Shown: positions 1 to 8,661, counted from the first letter of the stretch. The stretch: 64,000 nt of DNA from DASYAE01 sp036501535 (GCA_036501535.1 DASYAE010000181.1:1-64000); one strand, 5' to 3'. Translations and numbers: made by a program. The notes: generated from the sequence alone by a model not told the origin.

Positions 1-597
1 GACCACGCGACGCACTGGGAGGACTGGTCCCGGATCCACCGGCTGGCGCACTCCAAGGGGCTGCGCACGCCCTCGACGATGCTCTATGGGCACATCGAGG
101 AGCCCAGGCACCGGGTCGACCACGTGCTGCGGCTGCGCGAACTGCAGGACGAGACGCACGGCTTCGCGGTTTTCATCCCGCTGCGCTTCCAGCACGACTT
201 CCACGACTCGAAGGACGGCAAGGTCCGCAACAGGCTGATGAACCAGCCGATGGCCACGGGGGCCGAGGCGCTGCGGACCTTCGCCGTCTCGCGGCTGCTG
301 CTGGACAACTTCGACCACGTCAAGTGCTTCTGGGTCATGCACGGTCTGACCACGGCTCAGCTGGCGCTCAACTACGGCGCGGACGACCTGGACGGCTCGG
401 TGGTCGAGTACAAGATCACGCACGATGCGGACAAGTTCGGCACGCCGGACAAGATGACCCGCGAGGACCTGCTCGAGCTGATCCGGGATGCGGGCTTCAC
501 GCCGGTCGAGCGCAACACCCGCTACGAGGTGGTGCGCGAGTTCGACGGACCGGACCCGGAGCGGCGCGAGCAGCCGCAGGCGATGACGTTCGCCTGA
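1..597 (+). CDS. mqnE: Aminofutalosine synthase MqnE, C-terminal part (5' end outside window)
   Basis: The reading frame is open from base 1 and ends at 597, showing the last 198 residues of a radical SAM enzyme. MqnE joins 3-[(1-carboxyvinyl)oxy]benzoate to a 5'-deoxyadenosyl radical to give aminodeoxyfutalosine, step two of the futalosine menaquinone pathway, in the cytosol. The visible part has the family's conserved central and C-terminal blocks: LYGHIEEPRHRVDHVLRLR, then DETHGFAVFIPLRF, then the NYGADDLDGSVVE block. The CxxxCxxC cluster motif would lie upstream, outside the window. mqnA and mqnC occur 60 kb away in the same window, which supports the assignment. The similar MqnC is less likely because the resident MqnC has a different, complete sequence. 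Confidence 0.9.
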   Translation, partial: DHATHWEDWSRIHRLAHSKGLRTPSTMLYGHIEEPRHRVDHVLRLRELQDETHGFAVFIPLRFQHDFHDSKDGKVRNRLMNQPMATGAEALRTFAVSRLLLDNFDHVKCFWVMHGLTTAQLALNYGADDLDGSVVEYKITHDADKFGTPDKMTREDLLELIRDAGFTPVERNTRYEVVREFDGPDPERREQPQAMTFA

Positions 598-675
598 GCC
601 AGCCGCGGGCGCTCAGCCCCTCGATTGCATCTGCCCCTCAATTACCCCTGCGCCACCCCTGTGTGTAGCGGTGAT

Positions 676-697
676 GTTCCGGAACGGTGATGATAAT
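676..697 (+). promoter_or_regulatory. Palindrome and -10-like hexamer before the GNAT gene
   Basis: A perfect 10-bp palindrome GTTCCGGAAC (676-685) lies between two copies of GGTGATG. It is followed by a -10-like GATAAT at 692-697. A transcript from this -10 would begin near 704, which favours the ATG at 735 over the in-frame ATG at 687. No convincing -35 is visible, so the promoter call is tentative. Confidence 0.3.
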
Positions 698-734
698 TGA
701 TGCGCCTTCCGGCAAGTTCATGCATACTGGATCC

Positions 735-1280
735 ATGAGTCTGATCTTCGAGGTGGACCCGGTTCCGGACGCGGCCCTGCGGGCCGAGTACGCCGAACTG
801 TGGGCGGACGTGGCGAACGCGGGCGGCTCGGCCGGCTATGTGCCGCCGCTCACCGCGGAGGAGCTGCGGTCGGCCACGGAAGAGGTGCTCGAGGCGGCGG
901 CGGCCGGGATAGACACGCTGATCATCGGGCGCGAGTCGATAGCGGGGGACGCCGCCGGTCGGGGCCGGCTGACCGCCACGGCCTCCCTGGTCGCCGGGCG
1001 CCACCAGGACGTCGTGGCGCACTGGCGGACGGTGCGGCGGGTCATGGTGCGTCCCGATCGCCAGGGCGCGGGGTACGGCCGGCTGGTGATGGCCGAGGTG
1101 GAGCGGGCCGCGCGCGGGCTCGGGCTGGAGGCGCTGGCGCTGCGCTGCCGGGGCCAGACCGGCAACGACCTGTTCTACAAGAAATGCGGATATGCGGAAT
1201 ACGGGCGGATGCCGAAGGGACTCAAGCTGGGGCCGGGCGACTACCGGGAGCAGATACTGATGATGCTGCCGCTGGACTGA
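735..1280 (+). CDS. GNAT family N-acetyltransferase
   Basis: A 181-residue protein with one GNAT domain. The acetyl-CoA pyrophosphate loop is RQGAGYGR at about residues 109-116. It is preceded by the beta-4 strand VRRVMVRPD and followed by the NDLFYKKCGYAEYGR block typical of the family C-terminus. The substrate cannot be told from sequence. I chose ATG 735 because a -10-like GATAAT sits at 692-697, inside any longer coding region; an in-frame ATG at 687 would add 16 residues. The gene stands alone between mqnE and the DUF4229 gene with about 120-140 bp on either side, so it is probably monocistronic. Function beyond acyl transfer is unknown. Confidence 0.8.
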   Translation: MSLIFEVDPVPDAALRAEYAELWADVANAGGSAGYVPPLTAEELRSATEEVLEAAAAGIDTLIIGRESIAGDAAGRGRLTATASLVAGRHQDVVAHWRTVRRVMVRPDRQGAGYGRLVMAEVERAARGLGLEALALRCRGQTGNDLFYKKCGYAEYGRMPKGLKLGPGDYREQILMMLPLD

Positions 1281-1400
1281 CGGCGCGCGGCGTCGATCCG
1301 AAGTGGTGGAGCAGAGTAGCGGTACGGGGCGGCTCCAAACGCACGAGCCGGGTCGGGTAGCGTGGTGAGCCCGACCGCCACGAAGGATTGACTGACGATC

Positions 1401-1973
1401 ATGACCAAGCAGGTGAGCCCGGCGGGCGCGTCTTCTGCGGCTGCAACCACTGCGGCTTCTACTGTGGCTTCTTCTTCTACGGCCGCCGCGAACAGTGAGA
1501 AGAGCATCGCACCGAAGAACACCGTGTCGAAGAAGAGCGGTGCGCCGAAGGGCGGTGCGGCCAAGGCCGGTGCCAAGGCCGGTGGCGCTGCGAAGGCGAA
1601 TGCTCCTGCGCCGACAGTGGGTGCTGCCGTCGCCGAAAAAGGCGCTAATGCAGGCACGACGAACACAGACGCGACGCCGGTCAGGCTGAAGGGCCGTCAT
1701 GCGGCGCTGCGTTATACGACCCTTCGCATGGCGCTCTTTCTCGGCGCGCTCGTGCTCGTGTGGGCCGTGGCGGCGCTGCTGCACATGGACCTGACCACCG
1801 ACACGTCGCGGCTCATCATGATCGCGGTGGCCCTGTTCCTGTCCAGCGCCGCGTCACTGGTCGTGCTCTCCCGGCAGCGCGACGAGATGTCCGCCGGCAT
1901 CGTCGCCAGGACACAGCGCCTGGGCCGCAAGTTCAACGACGCGGCGACCTTCGAGGACGGCGAAGAGGGCTGA
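1401..1973 (+). CDS. DUF4229 membrane protein with Ala/Lys-rich tail
   Basis: A 190-residue protein in two parts. Residues 1-95 are low-complexity Ala/Ser/Thr/Lys/Gly, with lysines clustered around 34-67 (KKSGAPKGGAAKAGAKAGG). Residues 100-190 match the small actinobacterial DUF4229 family, with two transmembrane helices at about 108-128 and 137-156 and a charged tail with TQRLGRKFNDA. DUF4229 proteins are often found near menaquinone genes in actinomycetes, which fits mqnE upstream, but no biochemical role is established. GAAGGA at 1382-1387 precedes ATG 1401 at a somewhat long spacing. The lysine-rich tail resembles the one on NuoI in this window and may bind acidic lipid or nucleic acid; that is inference. 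Confidence 0.75.
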   Translation: MTKQVSPAGASSAAATTAASTVASSSTAAANSEKSIAPKNTVSKKSGAPKGGAAKAGAKAGGAAKANAPAPTVGAAVAEKGANAGTTNTDATPVRLKGRHAALRYTTLRMALFLGALVLVWAVAALLHMDLTTDTSRLIMIAVALFLSSAASLVVLSRQRDEMSAGIVARTQRLGRKFNDAATFEDGEEG

Positions 1974-2036
1974 GCAAAGCCGGGCAAATCCGAGCTCGGC
2001 TGACCGGGGCACTGGTCGTCGAGTAGGTTGGCCGGC

Positions 2037-3155
2037 GTGTCTCACGATCCGAACCTCTTCCCGCCCGGACGGCTCGGCCTGGCGCGCGACGCCGCCGCGG
2101 CGGCCGGGCTCGACGCCCTGTTCGTCGCTCCCGGCGCGGACCTCAGGTACCTGACCGGCTACGCCGCGGTCGCGCTGGAGCGGCTGACCTGCCTCGTCGT
2201 GCCGGTCTCGGGCGAGCCGTTCCTGGTGGTCCCGCTGCTGGAGCGGCCGGCCGCGGAGGTGTCCCCGGCCGGCCGCCTCGGCATCGAGATCGTCGTGTGG
2301 GGCGAGACGCAGGATCCTTACGCGCTGATCGCCGGGCGGGTCGGCGCCCTGCGCCGGATCGGCGTCAACAACCAGATGTGGGCGGAGAAGGCGCTGGCGC
2401 TCGGCGCCGCGCTGCCCGGGTCCGAGCCGGCGCTGGCCGGGCCGGTGCTTAGCGGGCTGCGGCTGCGCAAGTCCGCGGCCGAGGTCGAGGCGCTGCGCCG
2501 GGCCGGGCAGGCGATCGACCGGGTACACGCCGCGATGGGCGAATGGCTGCGCGCCGGGCGGACCGAGCGCGAGGTGGGCCGGGACGTCGCCGCGGCGATC
2601 CTGGACGCGGGGCACGCCCGGACCGACTTCGTGATCGTCGCGTCCGGCCCGAACGGGGCCAGCCCGCACGCGGAGGTCTCCGACCGGGTGATCGGCCCGG
2701 GCGAGCCGGTCGTAGTGGACATCGGCGGCACCACGGCCGACGGCTACTGCTCGGACTCGACCCGCAACTACTGCGTCGGCGAGCCGCCGGCCTCGTACGC
2801 GGACTACTTCGCGGTGCTGCTGGATGCGCAGCGGGCGCAGACCGAGGCGGTGCGGCCGGGCATCACGGCCGAGGCGCTCGACGCGATCGGCCGGGACGCC
2901 ATCACCGTGGCCGGGTACGGCGCCGAGTTCCTGCACCGCACCGGCCACGGCATCGGCCTCGAGACGCACGAGGAGCCGTACATCGTCTCCGGCAGCGACC
3001 GGCCGCTCGAGCCCGGCATGGCGTTCTCGGTCGAGCCCGGGATCTACCAGGCCGGGCGGCACGGCGCGCGGATCGAGGACATCGTGGTGTGCACCGAATC
3101 CGGCGGCGAGCGGCTGAATCTGACGCCGCGGGAGTTGGTGGTCCTGCCCGGGTAG
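2037..3155 (+). CDS. M24 family metallopeptidase (Xaa-Pro aminopeptidase type)
   Basis: A 372-residue cytosolic protein with a creatinase-like N-terminal domain (about 1-140) and a pita-bread M24 catalytic domain. All five dinuclear-metal ligands are visible: Asp in VVVDIGG (about 228), Asp in YCSDSTRN, His in TGHGIG (about 304), Glu in FSVEPGIY, and Glu in ARIEDIVV. Such enzymes remove an N-terminal residue preceding proline. GTG 2037 gives an N-terminus MSHDPNLFPPGRL; an in-frame TTG at 2028 would add three residues. The gene converges on nnr, with a hairpin between the two stops. Substrate specificity (aminopeptidase P versus prolidase) is not resolved. Confidence 0.88.
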   Translation: MSHDPNLFPPGRLGLARDAAAAAGLDALFVAPGADLRYLTGYAAVALERLTCLVVPVSGEPFLVVPLLERPAAEVSPAGRLGIEIVVWGETQDPYALIAGRVGALRRIGVNNQMWAEKALALGAALPGSEPALAGPVLSGLRLRKSAAEVEALRRAGQAIDRVHAAMGEWLRAGRTEREVGRDVAAAILDAGHARTDFVIVASGPNGASPHAEVSDRVIGPGEPVVVDIGGTTADGYCSDSTRNYCVGEPPASYADYFAVLLDAQRAQTEAVRPGITAEALDAIGRDAITVAGYGAEFLHRTGHGIGLETHEEPYIVSGSDRPLEPGMAFSVEPGIYQAGRHGARIEDIVVCTESGGERLNLTPRELVVLPG

Positions 3156-3159
3156 CTAG

Positions 3160-3183
3160 TGCTGGCTGGCCGGCCGGTCAGCA
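3160..3183. terminator. Hairpin between convergent M24 peptidase and nnr genes
   Basis: Ten-base arms (3160-3169 and 3174-3183, including two G-U pairs) flank a CCGG loop just after the peptidase stop. There is no T-tract. It is probably a bidirectional GC-rich terminator. Confidence 0.5.
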
Positions 3184-3212
3184 GGTCGGGCGGTCAGTCG
3201 GTCGACAGGTTC

Positions 3213-4832
3213 CTAGAACGCTGCCAGGGCGCGCCAGGCGCCGGGCAGTGCGTGCAGCAGGTCCTGTGCGGTGATCGGGGCCGGAGCCGAGTCGGGGCGG
3301 CGGGACCGGGCCCGGCGGCCGGCCAGGCCGTGCAGGAAGGCTCCGAGGGAGGCCGCGTCGAAGGGCTCGAGCCCGGCGGCCAGCAGCCCGCCGACGAGTC
3401 CGGCGAGGACGTCGCCGCTGCCGGCGGTGGCCAGGGCCGGGGTGCCGGTCGGGTTCGCCCGGACGGTCTCGCGGCCCGGCTGCGCCACGAGCGTGGTCGT
3501 GCCCTTCAGCAGGACCGTCGCGCCGTAGGTGTCCGCGAGCCGGCGGACCGAGTCGAGCCGGCGTGCCTCGATCTGCCCCCGATCCGTATGCAGCAGCCCG
3601 GCCGCCTCGCCCGCGTGCGGCGTGAGCACGACGCCGTGCCGGCGCCCGCGCAGGACGTCAGGGCCCTGCTCGGCGAGCAGGGCGAGGGCGTCGGCGTCGA
3701 CGAGGACCGGAGTGTCGAGCGCGAGGACGTCGCGCAGGCGCTCGGCCGCGGCCGCGTCGCGATCCAGCCCGCAGCCGACGACCCAGGCCTGGGCCCGCGC
3801 CCGGCCGACCATGACCTCCGGGTAGTCCGCGAGCACGGCCTGGGCGACGGAATCGGGGCCGCTGTAGCGGACCGCGCCGGCGCCCGAGTGCAGCGCCCCG
3901 CCGACGCAGAGCCTGGCCGCGCCGGGGTACTTCGCCGACCCGCACTCGATGCCCGCCACGCCGCGGCCGTACTTGTCGGTCTCGTGCGCCAGGGGCGGCA
4001 GGAGGGCGGCGGCGTCGGCGGACTGGAGCGCTTCGACGGCGGCGCCCTCCGGCAGGAAGCCGCTGCCGCTGCCGCTGCCGGTGCCGGTGCCGGTGCCGGT
4101 GCCAGGGCCGCCGGGCTCCGTTCCGAGGCCGATGTCGACGAACTCGACGACGCCGGCGCGCTCGGCGGCGGGATCGACGAGCAGGCCCGGCTTGTAGGTG
4201 CCGAAGGTGACGGTGACGTCCGCGGTGACCGTCTCGCCGTTGACCTCGCCGGTGTCGGCGTCGATTCCGCTCGGCAGGTCGACGGCCAGAACCGGGGTGC
4301 CGGACGCGGCGGCCGCGCGGGCGAAGGCTGCCGCCGGCTCGCGCAGCCCTCCCTTGCCGCCGATGCCGACCAGGCCGTCGATGACGAGGTCGGCGTTCCG
4401 TGCGGCGCGCAGGACCGAGTCGGGCGGGTCCGACGCGGCGTCAGGTGACTTCGCGGAGGCGGGATCCGGGCTCGGCGGCCGGTAGGCGGCGTCCGTGCCA
4501 TCGGGGACGGCGACGACGCGGCCGCCCGCCGCGAGCAGGTCGGCCAGGCCGGCGGAGTGGGCGCGCTGAGGGTCGGCGAGCGCCGCCTCCACGCGGGAGC
4601 CCCGGCGCGCCAGGCGTGCGCCGGCGAAGAGCGCGTCGCCGCCGTTGTCGCCGGAGCCGATGAGGAGCAGGACCCGTGCCCCGTAGACGGCGCCGGTCTG
4701 GTCGCGCAGGATGCGTGCGGCGATGGTGGCCAGGCCAGCGGCCGCGCGGGACATCAGGGTCCCCTCGGGCAGACGGGCCATCAGCTCGGCCTCGGCGCGG
4801 CGGACCGTCTCGACGGTGTGGGCTCGGCGCAT
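3213..4832 (-). CDS. nnr: Bifunctional NAD(P)H-hydrate epimerase/dehydratase
   Basis: A 539-residue fusion that repairs hydrated NAD(P)H. The N-terminal YjeF/NnrE epimerase domain (about 1-215) has the LLIGSGDNGGDALF nucleotide loop and VDLPSGIDADTG. The C-terminal NnrD ADP-dependent dehydratase domain (about 265-535) has VVLTPHAGEAAGLL and NPTGTPALATAGSGDVLAG. The domains are joined by a Gly-Thr/Gly-Ser dipeptide linker encoded by a hexanucleotide repeat at 4060-4103. I chose ATG 4832 (MRRAHTVETVR), where family homology begins; the frame stays open to 4883. It is followed upstream on the same strand by acpS and glmS, a conserved actinomycete grouping. Confidence 0.92.
   Translation of the reverse strand: MRRAHTVETVRRAEAELMARLPEGTLMSRAAAGLATIAARILRDQTGAVYGARVLLLIGSGDNGGDALFAGARLARRGSRVEAALADPQRAHSAGLADLLAAGGRVVAVPDGTDAAYRPPSPDPASAKSPDAASDPPDSVLRAARNADLVIDGLVGIGGKGGLREPAAAFARAAAASGTPVLAVDLPSGIDADTGEVNGETVTADVTVTFGTYKPGLLVDPAAERAGVVEFVDIGLGTEPGGPGTGTGTGTGSGSGSGFLPEGAAVEALQSADAAALLPPLAHETDKYGRGVAGIECGSAKYPGAARLCVGGALHSGAGAVRYSGPDSVAQAVLADYPEVMVGRARAQAWVVGCGLDRDAAAAERLRDVLALDTPVLVDADALALLAEQGPDVLRGRRHGVVLTPHAGEAAGLLHTDRGQIEARRLDSVRRLADTYGATVLLKGTTTLVAQPGRETVRANPTGTPALATAGSGDVLAGLVGGLLAAGLEPFDAASLGAFLHGLAGRRARSRRPDSAPAPITAQDLLHALPGAWRALAAF
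4060..4103. repeat. Hexanucleotide repeat in the nnr linker
   Basis: Three CCGCTG units run into about four CCGGTG units. On the coding (minus) strand they give an alternating Gly-Thr then Gly-Ser linker between the two Nnr domains. The repeat stays in frame whatever the copy number, so its length could vary between strains without loss of function. Confidence 0.8.
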
Positions 4833-4902
4833 GCTCGGCGACCTCCGGGGTCGGTCTCTGCGGACGGCGCGATCAACTCTCAACTCTATGGACTGGCAGG
4901 CG

Positions 4903-5256
4903 TTAGGACTCGGCGATGACTATCGCGGAGGCGATGCCTGCGTCATGGCTGAGCGATAGGTGCAGCGTCGTCACGCCGAGCTTCTCGGCCCGCGCCGCGA
5001 CCGTGCCGGTGATCCGGAGCCTGGGCTGCCCGGACTTCTCGCTCACCACCTCGGCGTCCTGCCAGCTCATGCCGCCCCCGGCGCCGAGCGCCTTCGCCAG
5101 GGCCTCCTTCGCGGCGAAGCGCGCGGCCAGCGACTGCATGGCCAGGTCGCGCTCGCCGGGTGTGAACAGCCGGTCGCGCAGGCGCGGAGTGCGCAGCAGG
5201 GTCGCCTCGAACCTGGCGATGTCCGCGACGTCGATCCCGATGCCGACGATGCCCAT
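4903..5256 (-). CDS. acpS: Holo-[acyl-carrier-protein] synthase AcpS
   Basis: A 117-residue enzyme that moves 4'-phosphopantetheine from CoA to the serine of acyl carrier proteins. The N-terminal motif GIGIDVADIARFE contains the Mg-binding Asp, and RFAAKEALAKALG contains the catalytic Glu and Lys; the C-terminal LSLSHDAGIASA closes the fold. Length is usual for trimeric AcpS. It lies between nnr (70 bp downstream) and glmS (about 90 bp upstream) on the same strand, so a glmS-acpS-nnr transcript is possible. It should charge the fatty acid synthase ACP and possibly polyketide carriers elsewhere in the genome. Confidence 0.93.
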   Translation of the reverse strand: MGIVGIGIDVADIARFEATLLRTPRLRDRLFTPGERDLAMQSLAARFAAKEALAKALGAGGGMSWQDAEVVSEKSGQPRLRITGTVAARAEKLGVTTLHLSLSHDAGIASAIVIAES

Positions 5257-5344
5257 CCGTGGCGGTCCCTTCCGTACGGCGGTGCGCGGGAGGTGGGTGC
5301 GCGGTGCGATGGTGGCTCGCCGTCCGAGATTACCGGGGGAACGG

Positions 5345-7195
5345 CTACTCGACGGTGACCGACTTGGCCAGGTTGCGCGGCTGGTCCACGTCCAGGCCCT
5401 TGGCCTCGGCCAGCGCGCAGGCGAAAACCTGCAGCGGGATCGTGGTGACCAGCGGTTGCAGCAGCGTGGGCAGCTCCGGGACGCGGATCAGTGTGTCGGC
5501 GAACTGCTCGACCGCCTCGTCGCCGTCCTGGGCGATCACGATCGTCTTCGCGCCGCGCGCGCGGATCTCCTGGATGTTGGACACGATCTTGTCGTGCAGC
5601 GTGGGGACCGAGGGCGGCGGCACGATGACGACCACCGGCAGGTCCTGCTCGATCAGGGCGATCGGACCGTGCTTCAGTTCTCCGGCCGCGAAGCCCTCCG
5701 CGTGGACGTAGGCCAGCTCCTTCAGCTTGAGCGCGCCCTCGAGGGCGACCGGGTAGCCGACGTGGCGGCCGAGGAAGAGCACCCGGCCCTCGTCCTTGAG
5801 CGCCCGGCCGAGCTCGCGGACCGGGCCCATCCGGCCCAGCGTCTCGGCCACCTTGTCCGGCGCCCCGGACAGCTGGGTCAGCAGGTCTCTGATCTCGTCC
5901 TCGAACTTCTCGCCGCGCACCTGCGCCAGGTACAGGCCGACCAGGTAACACGCGATCAGCTGGGTGAGGAACGCCTTCGTCGAGGCGACCGCGATCTCTG
6001 GGCCGCCGTGCGTGTAGACCACCGCGTCGGCCTCGCGCGGGATCGTCGCGCCGTGCGTGTTGCAGATCGCCAGGACGCGCGCGTGTTGTTCGCGGGCGTG
6101 CCGGATCGCCATCAGCGTGTCGGCCGTCTCGCCGCTCTGCGAGATCGCTATGACCAGCGTGTCGCGGGTCAGGACCGGGTCCCGGTAGCGGAACTCGGAG
6201 GCCAGCTCGACCTCCACCGGTATGCGGGTCCAGTGCTCTATCGCGTACTTCGCGATCATGCCCGCGTGGAACGCCGTGCCGGCCGCGATCACCACGACCT
6301 TGTCGACGCGGCGCAGCTCCGCCTCGCTCATCCGGGTCTCGTCCAGCATCAGCCGGCCCTGCGCGGTGAGCCGTCCGAGCAGCGTCTCGGCGACCGCGCG
6401 GGGCTGCTCGTCGATCTCCTTGAGCATGAACCAGTCGTAGCCGCCCTTCTCGGCGGCCTTCACGTCCCAGCTCACGTGGAATCGCTTCCCCTCGGCTGAC
6501 GCGCCGTCGAACCCGGTGACGACGACCTCGCCGCCGCGGCGCACCTCGACCACCTGCGCCTGGCCGAGCTCGATCGCGTCGCGGGTGTGGCCGATGAAGC
6601 CGGCCACGTCGCTGCACAGGAACGCCTCGTCCGGGCCGACGCCGACGACCAGCGGCGAGTTGAGCCGGGCGCCGACCACGACGCCGGGCGCGTCCGCGTG
6701 GACGGCGACGAGGGTGAACGCGCCGCGCAGCCGCCGGCTGACCCGGCGCATCGCCTCGGCCAGGTCCCGGCCGGCGGACTCGAACTCGGCGGCCAGCAGG
6801 TGCGCGACCACCTCGGTGTCGGTCTCGCTGCGCAGCTGCACGCCTGCTTCGGTCAGCTCCGCGCGCAGCGCGGCGAAGTTCTCGATGATCCCGTTGTGCA
6901 CCACGGCGAGCTTGCCGGCGGCGTCGGTGTGAGGGTGCGCGTTCGCGTCGGTCGGGCCGCCGTGGGTGGCCCAGCGGGTGTGGCCGAGGCCCTGCGTCGC
7001 CTCCGGGAGCGGCTGCTCGGCCAGCTCCTTCTCCAGGTTCGCCAGCTTCCCGGCCTTCTTGCGCACCGCGAGCCCCTCGGTCGTGAGGACGGCGACGCCG
7101 GCGGAGTCGTAGCCCCGGTACTCCAGCCGGCGCAGCCCCTCCAGCACGACGTCCAGCGCCGGTTTGCCGCCCACATAGCCCACGATTCCGCACAT
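5345..7195 (-). CDS. glmS: Glutamine--fructose-6-phosphate aminotransferase (isomerizing)
   Basis: A 616-residue enzyme that makes glucosamine-6-phosphate from fructose-6-phosphate and glutamine, the entry to UDP-GlcNAc and peptidoglycan. ATG 7195 gives the required N-terminus MCGIVGYVGG, with the nucleophile Cys exposed after Met removal. NGIIENF and the GHTRWATHG loop belong to the Ntn glutaminase domain. Two SIS domains follow (TLVIAISQSGETADT; GRHVGYPVALEGALKLKE), and the protein ends in the typical KSVTVE. The frame continues upstream to 7276, but those residues are not family sequence. I see no glmS ribozyme. The upstream region is shared with the divergent DUF1906 gene and carries an 8-bp inverted repeat. 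Confidence 0.96.
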   Translation of the reverse strand: MCGIVGYVGGKPALDVVLEGLRRLEYRGYDSAGVAVLTTEGLAVRKKAGKLANLEKELAEQPLPEATQGLGHTRWATHGGPTDANAHPHTDAAGKLAVVHNGIIENFAALRAELTEAGVQLRSETDTEVVAHLLAAEFESAGRDLAEAMRRVSRRLRGAFTLVAVHADAPGVVVGARLNSPLVVGVGPDEAFLCSDVAGFIGHTRDAIELGQAQVVEVRRGGEVVVTGFDGASAEGKRFHVSWDVKAAEKGGYDWFMLKEIDEQPRAVAETLLGRLTAQGRLMLDETRMSEAELRRVDKVVVIAAGTAFHAGMIAKYAIEHWTRIPVEVELASEFRYRDPVLTRDTLVIAISQSGETADTLMAIRHAREQHARVLAICNTHGATIPREADAVVYTHGGPEIAVASTKAFLTQLIACYLVGLYLAQVRGEKFEDEIRDLLTQLSGAPDKVAETLGRMGPVRELGRALKDEGRVLFLGRHVGYPVALEGALKLKELAYVHAEGFAAGELKHGPIALIEQDLPVVVIVPPPSVPTLHDKIVSNIQEIRARGAKTIVIAQDGDEAVEQFADTLIRVPELPTLLQPLVTTIPLQVFACALAEAKGLDVDQPRNLAKSVTVE

Positions 7196-7275
7196 GGCTG
7201 TCACCCTACCGGCTGGTTGGACCGGCGAACTGCTGATCAGACGTAGGACCACTCGGGTGCGCACTCGACGAGTCA

Positions 7276-7308
7276 TCAGATAAATGCGCCGAATGGGGTA
7301 TTATCTGA
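7276..7308. promoter_or_regulatory. Inverted repeat TCAGATAA-N17-TTATCTGA
   Basis: Perfect 8-bp arms (7276-7283 and 7301-7308) lie in the glmS/DUF1906 divergent intergenic region, about 80 bp before glmS. The segment is clearly AT-richer than its surroundings. It could be a paired operator half-site or a weak hairpin in a glmS leader. No regulator is identifiable. Confidence 0.4.
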
Positions 7309-7350
7309 CGGATATGCAGAAAGTGGATATGTGTTGTGAATAATAGTGGT

Positions 7351-7417
7351 TGACGGCGGGGCAGACTTTGGGATACGTCGAAAAAGGATCGAATCATCGG
7401 ATATCGGATCAGCCGAT
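7351..7417 (+). promoter_or_regulatory. Candidate promoter and dyad for the DUF1906 gene
   Basis: A -35-like TTGACG (7351-7356) is followed after 17-18 bp by ATACGTC (7374-7380), a weak -10. Downstream, two copies of ATCGGAT (7396-7402 and 7403-7409) and an inverted CCGAT (7413-7417) form a small dyad that could be an operator. A strong ribosome site AAGGGG (about 7435-7440) precedes ATG 7447. Confidence 0.35.
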
Positions 7418-7446
7418 CTCGGAAGAGTGCAGCTAAGGGGGCTGGT

Positions 7447-8661
7447 ATGCGCAGGGGAATCCGGATGTCGGCCGGCCTGGCGGGCGCGTTCGTGCTGGCC
7501 CTCGCCGGCGGTCCGCCCGAACCCGCTTCCGCCGCCGGCGGGGCGTCGGCCACCAAGACCGTCAGCTACCTGGGCCGGGAGTTCACCGTGCCGGCCGCCT
7601 GGCCGGTCATCGATCTGACGACGCATCCGCAGACCTGCGTGCTCTTCGACTCGCACGCGGTCTACCTGGGCCGGCCCGGCCGGGAGCAGGACTGCCCCGC
7701 ATCGGCGGTTGGGCAGCGCGCCGGCGCCCTGCTGATCGAGCCGTCCCTGCAGGGCCGCGCCGCACCCGTCGCGGCCCAGGACGACAGCGTGGAGAGCCTG
7801 ATCAAGGCGAGCTCGCCCGGCGTCGACGTGACCGCCTCCTACGGCGACGACCGCGAGGCCGTGCTCAACGCGCTCACCACGGCCGGGCTGCCGAGCCCGG
7901 ATGCCCAGACCCAGGCCGCGCCGAGCGCTCTGCGGTCCGGCAGCGCCAAGGCCGCCGGCGCCGTCTCAGCCGGTGTCGACCCGACGGCCGCCACCGCGCA
8001 GGCCCAGGGCCCCGGCTTCGACGCCTGCACCGCGCCGAGCACCGCGCAGATGGCGACGTGGATGGCCTCCTCGCCCTACCGCAGCGTCGGCATCTACCTC
8101 GGCGGCTCGGATTTCGCCTGCCCGGACGACCCCAACCTGACCTCGGCCTGGCTCAGCGCGCAGTCCGCCCTCGGCTGGCACACCATGCCGCTGTGGGTCG
8201 GGCCGCAGGTGGCCTACAAGCAGGTCAGCTCGGCCGCGTCGCAGGGCGCGCAGAACGCCGACGCGGCCGTCGCGGCGGCCCGGGCGCTCGGCTACGGCAA
8301 CGGGGCGCTCATCTACTACGACATGGAGGCCTACAACCGCGGCGGGTCGAACACCTCCACGGCGATGTCGTTCCTCTCCGCGTGGACCACCGAGCTGCAC
8401 GCGGACGGCTTCCTCTCCGCGATCTACAGCAGCGAGTCCAGCGGCATCGACGACCTGGTCGCGAACGTCGGGAAGATGACCGAGCCGGACGTGCTCAGCG
8501 TCGCGAACTGGAACGGCAACGCCGACGACGACCCGGGAGCGGCGCCCCCGGCCGACTGGCCGAACGCGCGGGTGCACCAGTACCGGGGCGGCCACGACGA
8601 GACCTACGGCGGCACCAAGCTGAACATCGACTGCGACTTCCTCAACGTCAGCGTGGGCTGA
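7447..8661 (+). CDS. Secreted DUF1906 (glycoside hydrolase-like) protein
   Basis: A 404-residue exported protein. Residues 1-30 form a Sec-type signal peptide (RRGIRMSAGLAGAFVLALAGG, ending PASAAGG). A middle region of about 150 residues has no recognised domain. From about residue 192 the DUF1906/Rv2525c-like domain begins: GFDACTAPSTAQMATW, VGIYLGGSD, LIYYDMEAYN with the conserved acidic residues of a TIM-barrel hydrolase, and a C-terminal LNIDCDFLN. The family is thought to act on cell wall or be a secreted glycosidase; no substrate is known. AAGGGG gives a strong ribosome site. It is divergent from glmS, and so may relate to wall metabolism, but that is inference. Confidence 0.82.
   Translation: MRRGIRMSAGLAGAFVLALAGGPPEPASAAGGASATKTVSYLGREFTVPAAWPVIDLTTHPQTCVLFDSHAVYLGRPGREQDCPASAVGQRAGALLIEPSLQGRAAPVAAQDDSVESLIKASSPGVDVTASYGDDREAVLNALTTAGLPSPDAQTQAAPSALRSGSAKAAGAVSAGVDPTAATAQAQGPGFDACTAPSTAQMATWMASSPYRSVGIYLGGSDFACPDDPNLTSAWLSAQSALGWHTMPLWVGPQVAYKQVSSAASQGAQNADAAVAAARALGYGNGALIYYDMEAYNRGGSNTSTAMSFLSAWTTELHADGFLSAIYSSESSGIDDLVANVGKMTEPDVLSVANWNGNADDDPGAAPPADWPNARVHQYRGGHDETYGGTKLNIDCDFLNVSVG

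Noticed and set aside
7196..7276. glmS ribozyme
   Set aside because: The leader is too short and shows none of the conserved core. This ribozyme is typical of Firmicutes.
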